DNA of 64,000 nt, taken from positions 40,016,225 to 40,080,224 of the forward strand of contig CM029666.1 of assembly GCA_017311315.1 (NCBI GenBank), read 5' to 3'. Source of the DNA: Dendrocalamus latiflorus (Eukaryota; Streptophyta; Magnoliopsida; Poales; Poaceae). The translations under genes and the position numbers were made by a program. Of this stretch, positions 57,463 to 64,000 are shown in pieces. Position 1 is the first letter of the stretch. Each line of letters starts with the position of its first letter. The notes under the pieces were generated by a model that saw only the letters and a program-made list of their open reading frames with translations, did no database searches and was not told where the DNA came from.

Positions 57463-57942
57463 TGTTAATCTCTAGATCTAGGATCTCCTAGGGTAGATCT
57501 AGTGGGGCTTCTTTTCTCTAGGGTTCTTGATGTTCTACCGAGAGAGGGAGAGAGGGGTACCAACCTTCCGACTGCGTGGAGGAGGAGGAGGCCATCTCGG
57601 GTTCGGCGGTGGAGATCTGCGCACGGGCAGCGACGGTCGGGGAAGGGCGTGGAGCTCCTTGGCGGCGGCGCGTCCCGGACGGCGGCGACTCCCTGGCGGC
57701 GGTGAACGGCGGTGGAACTTCCCGTCGCTTCAGCGCCCCCCTCAACAGATCGGTCTAGGGTTTGTCGGTGGGGTGACGGCGGCGCGGTCAACCTCGTGAT
57801 GCCTGCCGCCCGGCCCCCACCTCTGTATTTATAGCGTTGGCGACAGGGGCCCACCAGCCAAACGGGCTGGGCGCCCCCGATCAGGGCGCGATCAAGGGAT
57901 GGGCTTTGGCCGTTGGGCCAAAGCCCTGAGATCACTCTAACA
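57463..57942 (-). repeat. 5' LTR of young copia
   Basis: 480 bp. Nearly identical to 51320-51791; the length difference is an extra GAGAGAGG-type octamer near 57545. Confidence 0.9.
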
Positions 57943-58295
57943 TGAAGCTCTAACCTTTCTCGTATTTACCTTTTGGGGCAAACTTTTCCATCTGTTCATT
58001 TATGGTACTCATCTTAGCTTGTGATTTTTTTAGTGAAATCTGTTAGGAAGCAACATATGGAGTTTGATAATCGGTTTAAATTATTTAGTGCTTGTATAAC
58101 GAATTACGGTGTAAATTTTACAATTATTTACCGAATTGACAAATGGTTTTACGGAATTGCATATGAAAATTTTGGTGCGGCATACCCTTTGTAAAATCCT
58201 GGGTCCACCACTGCTTGGTGTAACTCCCAAATTTGTTTTTATCACATTTTGACAGAAAGGTCTTATTTCTTGATATCGTGTTTTCGCCTCCGCAG

Positions 58296-58973
58296 GGGTG
58301 CAAAACCGGTTTGTTTGCTCCCGTGGCTGCAAACTTTACTTACTCGACACATGAGCAGCGTAGTATCTCAGGAGTCTTCTCTGCTGTTGCTCAATTCACT
58401 CTATCAGGTTGGTAATTTTTTCAGCTGCAGTAACAGCTGTACAAGAATCTTCGCATTAAAATCACCACATTGTGGCCTGCCTGAATGATGCTGCATTTAG
58501 ATGTCTGCAACAGACTATTGCCTCAGGAAATTCTTTTGAGTTCCAGTCTGCCTTGATTATCAGTTCTTTGAGTACACAAGTGCAGACATGAATAGCAGTT
58601 ATAAGTCAGGTTTATTTTTGGCTATTATTGTTACTGACTGCATTTTTTTCAGCTTATTGATGCAAGAACATCAACCTCCAAATCAGCACTTGAACTCTCT
58701 ACCACCCTAGATTACCTTTTCAGCGAGGTAAGTTCCCTTCCTCCAAAAAGCACCATCGTTTTCAGCTTTGCAAATAATTCAAGTATTTTCCAGATTGCTG
58801 ATGATGAAACTGACGAGGAAGAGAACAGCCCCACCGATAATTTATGAGGACAAGGACACTGACGAAGAAGAATCCGAAGTTGATGCTATGGAAACTGATG
58901 GGGAGAGCGAAGAGCTGGGCGATGTTACTGATGCCTCTGAGCATTCGGATGGAAGCGAGATTATGAGCGGCTG
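58296..58973 (+). pseudogene. 3' exons of an unrecognised gene with acidic tail
   Basis: Plus-strand exon-like pieces. 58296-58407 reads GCKTGLFAPVAANFTYSTHE then QRSISGVFSAVAQFTLSG. 58466-58600 reads HIVACLNDAAFRCLQQTIAS and ends in a stop. 58653-58727 reads LIDARTSTSKSALELSTTLD then YLFSE, with good AG and GT borders. 58794-58973 reads IADDETDEEENSP and, after a frameshift, YEDKDTDEEESEVDAMETDG to SEIMSG and TGA. The helical, HEAT-like segments and acidic C-terminus suggest a nuclear scaffold protein, but I do not recognise it. Only 17 bp separate the first two pieces, too short for an intron, so an internal deletion is likely. It lies just right of the hAT target duplication. Confidence 0.5.
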
Positions 58974-59116
58974 ATTGCTCCTACTCCCCAATAGTCTTCG
59001 CAATCATCGTGATACGGTGGGAGCTCGCAAAGCTCATGATGGATATGAAGCTGTTGGATAATGGTTCACCTTGTCCTCGCCGCTTCTGCTGCTGGATTCA
59101 CTTTTTGGGTCGGCAC

Positions 59117-59397
59117 ACGATAGAATCAATTCGGCTTGAGCTTCTGGCTTATTTTTCACTATTCATAAATTTCGTCTTTTTCTGAACTTTTGGCTTTTTG
59201 TTGAGCTTTTTTGCCGGTTCTTTTTTTTCCGTATTCGTTTGTATTATACGTAATGGGCTAACATATTTTTTATATTTTTATATTTTTTTAAATTTAATTA
59301 TGCTAAATAAGCCTCTGTCAGCTACCGTGCTTTTTTCAGCCAGCTACAGTGTTTTCAGCCATAAGCCATGAGCTTTTCAGCCGAACCGATCACCACC
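59117..59397 (+). repeat. MITE with AGCCGA-type ends, copy B
   Basis: Opposite-orientation copy of 33166-33436: shared words include CTTCTGGCTTATTTTTCACT, GTATTATACGTAATGGGCTA and AGCCGAACCGATCACCACC. The left end is more diverged. Confidence 0.6.
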
Positions 59398-61087
59398 AAA
59401 AGCTCGGAGGATAATGCCTTAGGACAAAGTTTCGATGGGAAAAATATGATGCTGATGCTTTTTAGCACGACTAGATGGTATGGTTTAACAAGTACTGGCA
59501 CGACTAGCGGTGGGGCGGCCGCGGGGGGGGGCTCGAGCCCCCCCTACCGCTACCGGACCCTTGGAGCCCCCCTGGAGTCCCCCTAAATTTTTAGCCATGG
59601 ATGTATAATATAGAAGGGGCTGAGGTCGAGCTGAAGGTACTTCAGCCCCTCCAAAATTTTTTCCTGGATCCGCCACTGAATCGATGCTCCCATGCGTGCA
59701 TGACTGCATAAAGCTTGCTTGTTATTATTTGAGAGATATAGGGCTTTTTTTTAAGGATACACTCCGTTTCATTACTTCCTTGAACAGTACAGGATAACAA
59801 CCACAACATATAAGCCTAAAGATAAAGCAAAATTTACATATATGCCCTTGACTACCTGGAAAATCCAAAGCTTCATCTTCATCGCCTCCATGGGCAACGG
59901 AGTGGAGATACATCTTGCTTGAGATGATGGTGGTAGCCGGTTTGCACCTTTCGAGTAATGAGCTGGAGATTGTGGTGGTGGCTGACTTTAACTTGGTGGC
60001 TGACTTTAACTTTGGTGGTGATGGTTAGCGTTGCTCATGATGAGGCGCCCGAAAGGTGTCGGTGATTTGAGCCTCCTTTGGAACTGGCCTAGCCGGAACT
60101 GGAGGTTGAGGGGAGTGGGGTTGGATATGGTGAAGAAGCTAGAACCCTCAAGAACTAGGACATGAATGTAGATTTATTTGGGTAAGGAGGTGATTGCTTT
60201 GTACTGATGGGGAGTACAAACAGAGGAGGAAGGGGGGAGAAGAACATAGTGGCTATTAGAAGAAGGCCACTGAAAAGCAATGTGATATATGCCAAGTCCA
60301 CATTGGGAAAGACATTACAAGTGAGAGGAGTACCTTGATTGGCGTCGAAGTAGAGGCAAATCATCCCCACCAGCAAGGTGATGGGTGGCAGCGCGGATTG
60401 GGGGAGCTATATACATGAGAAGGTAAAAGGAAAATCTAAAGGCTATTTCTGTCCGGTAAAGTGGGTCTCTTGTTTTGGTCTACGCCGGTGGCTGGCCGGT
60501 GAAGGCAGGGAGGGGCACATCTGGGCAGATATAAGGAAGCTTGTTCGGGAGGCAACAGGCGGATGAGAGAAAAAGTTGTTTTTTCCTCTAATATTTCCTG
60601 ATTGTAACTTTCGTAGAGCTTACTTATTCTGGACTGGGATCCTCACACCGTCGGATCAAAAAAGAACGGTGCAGATCTGATACTACATAGCTATAGTACG
60701 AAGCAGTACCTACTACTTCACAGTGATTTGCTACAGTGTCTAATTTGCAGTTCTTCTCTCACTGTTTGTTACCTCTAACTTAACTCTTTCAAGCAAGATG
60801 ATCCTGATTCACTTATTTAAGCTCCGTGCTAAAAGAAACGAAAAAAGAAGAAGATTAACACCGGAAAAAATCGAGAAAAACAAACAATAAAAGTCTCTAA
60901 AAAATAGAAAAAAGAAAATCCAAGAAAAGTTGCTCGGAAAAGGATTCCTCGAAACCCAAAACCTTTTCCCTAACGACTTTATTATCGGTAGAAGATCCCA
61001 TCCATCCAGCCCTTTGCTGGAATACAGCACACACGCCTCCCCTTCGCATTTCTCCCTTCGCATCTCACGCCCCCCAAGCCAGCAACG
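59398..61087. other. No gene recognised; 5' flank of malate dehydrogenase
   Basis: A hAT-like terminus (CCTGGATCCGCCACTG, ending 59678) has no confident partner. A ~19-bp tandem duplication (GGTGGCTGACTTTAACTT) occurs near 59977-60014. The last few hundred bases must contain the promoter and 5' UTR of the gene at 61088; TATTTAAG near 60813 is a possible TATA box, weakly supported. Confidence 0.4.
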
Positions 61088-64000
61088 ATGAGGCCGTCGC
61101 TGATGAGATCCGCCTCCCAGCTCCTCCGCCGCCGCAGCTACTCCTCCGCCTCCGGGCAGCCGGAGCGGAAGGTGGCCATCCTCGGTGCGGCCGGCGGCAT
61201 CGGCCAGCCGCTCGCCCTCCTCATGAAGCTGAACCCCCTCGTCTCCTCCCTCTCTCTCTACGATATCGCCGCCACCCCCGGCGTCGCCGCCGACGTCTCC
61301 CACATCAACTCCCCCGCCCAGGTACCCCCGTTCGCGCGTCGCCAGTCGCCGCGCCGCGCCGCTCTCAGCTCGGTCAGATCTGTCTAACACTAACAGCGCT
61401 TGGCTTGGATTTTCGCAGGTGAAGGGGTTCATGGGGGACGACCAGCTCGGGGAGGCGTTGGAGGGTTCCGACGTGGTGATCATCCCGGCCGGCGTGCCGA
61501 GGAAGCCCGGCATGACCAGGGACGACCTCTTCAACATCAACGCCGGCATCGTTAAGAACCTCTGCACTGCCATCGCCAAGTACTGCCCCAATGTAAGATT
61601 TTTAACTCTCTTGCACTCTAGATCTGTAGCTCGTGTGGTTGATTGCTCCTCTGGCTTCCGTGGATGCGATCTCGCTGCAGATCTATCTAGTGCTTGTTGA
61701 AAATGTGGGCACTGCATTGATGACTGATCTGTAGAAATGGAAAAGTACACACGATTTGATTAACAACACGAAGAACAGTAGTTGTTGCAGGCACCAAGCT
61801 TTTGCTCAGCATGTGTGCTGTTTCTTAGCCACACTCACTGTAGATCTCTTGTTAGATAATCTGGTTCCCATGTTTTTTTTGCGAATTTTGATGTCCATGC
61901 TCATATATATTATCCTGGGCAAGAGGAAAGTAGAACAGTGTTACCCTGGTTTAATTCCCTTCTTTGTCTCTAAACGTCATCGATTTTTTGCTGTCTTCAT
62001 ATCTCTTATGTATATATTCTGTTATTACTATCTTTGTATACATATTCATTTGTCCTTTGTGCTTATTATACCATCCTGTATATGTTTTTGTGTTAGTTGT
62101 ATGTCAAGTCTGTGGGACTGCGGAACCATATAGCTTGTAATCAATAATTCCATATTTTAACAAAAAAGAAATCATAACTATGTTGTGTCATCAGAATCAG
62201 ACAATCAGATCCAATATATGATTTATCCATTTTCAGGGTATATTGTGTCAGAAAAATCAGTACATGAAACATTGAACTAGTGAACTTCCATTTCTTGCTA
62301 CTTAATTTTGATTTGTCCACAATTTTTGCTGCAGTTTTGATTTGTTTTTGTATCTTAGGCTCTTGTCAACATGATCAGCAACCCCGTGAATTCAACTGTT
62401 CCAATTGCGGCTGAGGTTTTCAAGAAGGCTGGTACCTATGATGAGAGGAGGTTGTTTGGTGTGACTACTCTTGATGTTCTTCGTGCTAAGACTTTCTATG
62501 CTGGGAAGGCCAACGTACCAGTTAATGGTAACAATCTAAGGTTTAACTGTTGGTGAATGAAGGAGTATAGCTGTAGTATTTTGTTTCTGTTCCTTATTTG
62601 AGTGATTTTCTTTTGGCAGATGTGAATGTCCCTGTTGTTGGTGGTCATGCGGGTATCACCATCCTGCCACTGTTCTCACAGGTATTGAGCTTTGATAAAC
62701 TTTGTCATACAAATCAATGTTTTCATGCCATCTTCAATAGTAACTCACATTCATAGGCCATAAAATCAGAAATTGAATGTCTAACAGTTTCTTATCCGAT
62801 CATATCATATTATGTACTCCTATCCATAAATATAGGTCGCCGTGGGATCAGGGTTCATAATTTTGGCGAAATTTCGTTTCTTTCGTTATCCAACAAAAAA
62901 AATCAATTCAGGCAAATTGTCTTGTTTTAATTTGAATTATGAAGGGTTAATGTATATAGAAATCCCTCAAATAGGCAGACCAACCCTTGTAGCACAACGG
63001 CCAGCCTCTTCACGTGTTCTCGTGAGGTCTCCACTCTCCTGTTCGAATCCTGGAGTCCTACCAATTTTTGTGGTTTTTTTCTTTCTCTTACGTGTGGGTC
63101 CCACCAATTCCTAACAAAGAAAACAAAATCTGCGCCGGCAAGAATCGAACCAAGGACCTTCAGCTTGAAGGGGAAGACCCATCCCACTAGACCAGCGCAC
63201 CATGCGTGTCAAGGGGGCACTCTACATTTCTTTTGTCCTTAGGTTTAAGGTTTTAAATTCAAATATAATTCAAATTGTTTGACCAAAATTTTGACTGAAA
63301 TACCGAAATTTCGCTCATCTAGTTTTCCCTGCATTGGATATGTGAGGCCACCCTTTTGAATTGACCATTAATAGATGTAAAAATATAAGATTGACTGCAT
63401 GAAACTAGTGTTATTGGATTTCATCTTGCAAAATTCTTTCATAATACATAATTTTTTTTATTATTGTTGCTAATATATTATGATAAAAAAGCATAGTCAA
63501 AGCCTTACATTGGAGACTAAAATGTAAAATACAACTTATATTTGTGAATGGAGGGAGTACTGTCTTCTATAAGAAAACATCGCAAGTTAACAAATTTATT
63601 GTCCATCAGCTTAGATAATCAAATGTAAAGTGCACAGGCTTATTATGCATCAAAACCAAATGTATTCTACTATTCTTGCTCATAAGTCACAAGATATTAT
63701 CGTGGACAGAAGTCTTGCTTGCTAATTTAGTCTAATGTAAACAACACTTTTTTTTTTGCAAATTATAAATAAGAAAGCGAAGATGGACTGTCTAAGAAAC
63801 CAAAGATGGGCTATCTATGTCCAATTTTTTCACTGTTCCTAAATATGAAGCAGTTGACCTGTATACTTTTGTGCTGTCACCCTAACTCCGATAACCTAAC
63901 TGAAGGAACTTCTTTTTATTTGAAATAGGCAACTCCTGCTACTAATGCATTGTCTGGTGAAGACATCAAGGCTCTCACCAAGAGGACACAGGATGGTGGT
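61088..64000 (+). CDS. Mitochondrial malate dehydrogenase (5' part, runs off window)
   Basis: NAD-dependent malate dehydrogenase (EC 1.1.1.37), TCA cycle, mitochondrial matrix; interconverts malate and oxaloacetate. Start ATG 61088 gives MRPSLMRSASQLLRRRSYSS, an arginine/serine-rich targeting peptide of about 22 residues. Exons with GT-AG borders: 61088-61321, 61419-61592, 62359-62527, 62620-62681, and 63929 to beyond 64000. Phases join cleanly and no stop interrupts them. Visible motifs: NAD-binding GAAGGIG (residues 33-39), substrate loop VPRKPGMTRDDL in exon 2, ISNPVNSTV in exon 3 and the catalytic histidine in GGHAGI in exon 4. The remaining C-terminal third lies outside the window. Intron 4 (1.25 kb) contains two tRNA-like insertions. 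This is the only host gene here that looks intact. Confidence 0.95.
62987..63062 (+). repeat. tRNA-like (SINE-head-like) sequence in MDH intron 4
   Basis: Has an A-box-like TTGTAGCACAACGG (62987-63000) and a B-box GTTCGAATCC (63041-63050) about 40 bases later, the internal RNA polymerase III promoter layout. The stems are imperfect, so a SINE head or tRNA relic is likelier than a functional tRNA. Confidence 0.5.
63132..63200 (-). repeat. tRNA-like sequence, opposite strand, MDH intron 4
   Basis: On the minus strand TGCGCTG and CGGCGCA form a 7-bp acceptor-like stem (one G-T pair). TGGTCTAGTGGG serves as an A-box and GGTTCGATTC as a B-box. The length of 69 nt fits a tRNA, but the anticodon arm folds poorly. 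It lies head to head with the plus-strand tRNA-like sequence about 70 bp away. Confidence 0.55.

Larger units (their letters stand above)
51320..57942 (-). mobile_element. Young full-length Ty1/copia retrotransposon
   Basis: Complete element on the minus strand: LTRs 51320-51791 and 57463-57942, TG...CA ends, and a perfect 5-bp duplication TGAAG (51315-51319 and 57943-57947). Primer-binding site (57450-57461), polypurine tract (51792-51801) and one long gag-pol frame are present. By eye the LTRs differ by three substitutions and one 8-bp indel, indicating a recent insertion. The leader between the primer site and gag is long (about 1.3 kb), with a GC-rich part (56690-57330) and a part with repeated CGTTGG words (56235-56580). 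Confidence 0.92.
50377..58213. mobile_element. Pack-hAT carrying kinesin exons, split by a young copia
   Basis: Left end CAGGGGCGGACCCACAGGG at 50377, right end CCTGGGTCCACCACTG at 58213. A perfect 8-bp duplication CTTGGTGT lies at 50369-50376 and 58214-58221. Without the copia (51320-57947) the element is about 1.2 kb, like the channel-carrying hAT. Its right ~135 bp (58081-58213) match that element's left terminal region and its left ~55 bp match the other end, so the two are one family with different cargo. No transposase. Confidence 0.88.

Noticed and set aside
59500..59678. A further hAT element ending CCTGGATCCGCCACTG
   Set aside because: The right terminus is convincing, but I found no partner with an 8-bp duplication; the candidate left end (TAGCGGTGGGGCGG) has different flanks.
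63132..63200. Functional tRNA gene in the MDH intron
   Set aside because: The acceptor stem and boxes are present, but the anticodon arm does not fold into a standard 5-bp stem with a 7-base loop.

Overview
This is nuclear DNA from a flowering plant, almost certainly a grass. The reasons are GC-rich 5' exons, GT-AG introns, a plant mitochondrial malate dehydrogenase gene, and grass-type transposon families (CACTA with TTGCAACG/GTGGCAAT subterminal motifs, copia, MuDR-like MULE, hAT, Tourist and Helitron ends). I cannot name the species. Nearly everything between the few genes is nested transposable elements, and many of them carry pieces of ordinary host genes.

Layout. (1) Positions 1-8039 are a near-perfect direct copy of 24498-32537 (one homopolymer base differs by eye). 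At 8036-8039 the sequence folds back on itself, and 8058-14435 is an inverted, more diverged copy of 1590-8038. It ends at a 100-N gap (14439-14538). So one locus (CACTA end, copia remnant, kinase pseudogene, hAT with potassium-channel fragment, bromodomain exon) is present three times, and an assembly error is the first explanation to test. (2) 14539-17274 is a decayed copia element inserted in an older copia element, whose pol gene is also split by a 7.4-kb CACTA transposon (17877-25242). The CACTA holds a gypsy-like LTR, a PG1-beta repeat fragment, three exons of an SMP/C2 membrane-contact protein and a Helitron-like 3' end. (3) 25243-32749 is the full version of the locus, ending in a bromodomain+NET exon on the minus strand. 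(4) 33166-38195 holds MITEs, a 912-bp hAT and a 1.2-kb foldback MULE. (5) 38758-44964 is a two-gene MuDR-like MULE with ~600-bp terminal inverted repeats; its transposase is broken by stops, frameshifts and a second copy of the 912-bp hAT. (6) 45004-50316 has a hAT-like element with a SPIRAL1-like pseudogene, a palindromic MULE MITE and a Harbinger element. (7) 50377-58213 is a hAT of the same family as the potassium-channel carrier, but it carries kinesin exons and is itself split by a young copia element (51320-57942). (8) 58296-58973 is the 3' end of an unrecognised acidic-tail gene. (9) 61088-64000 is the start of the mitochondrial malate dehydrogenase gene, the only clearly intact host gene; it runs off the window.

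How it fits together. The insertion order can be read from target-site duplications: copia remnant, then CACTA; MITE, then channel-carrying hAT; hAT with kinesin, then young copia; MULE, then 912-bp hAT. No new enzymatic or defence system was found. The most interesting biology is one hAT family that has picked up two different host genes, and the clustering of several gene-carrying elements in one window.
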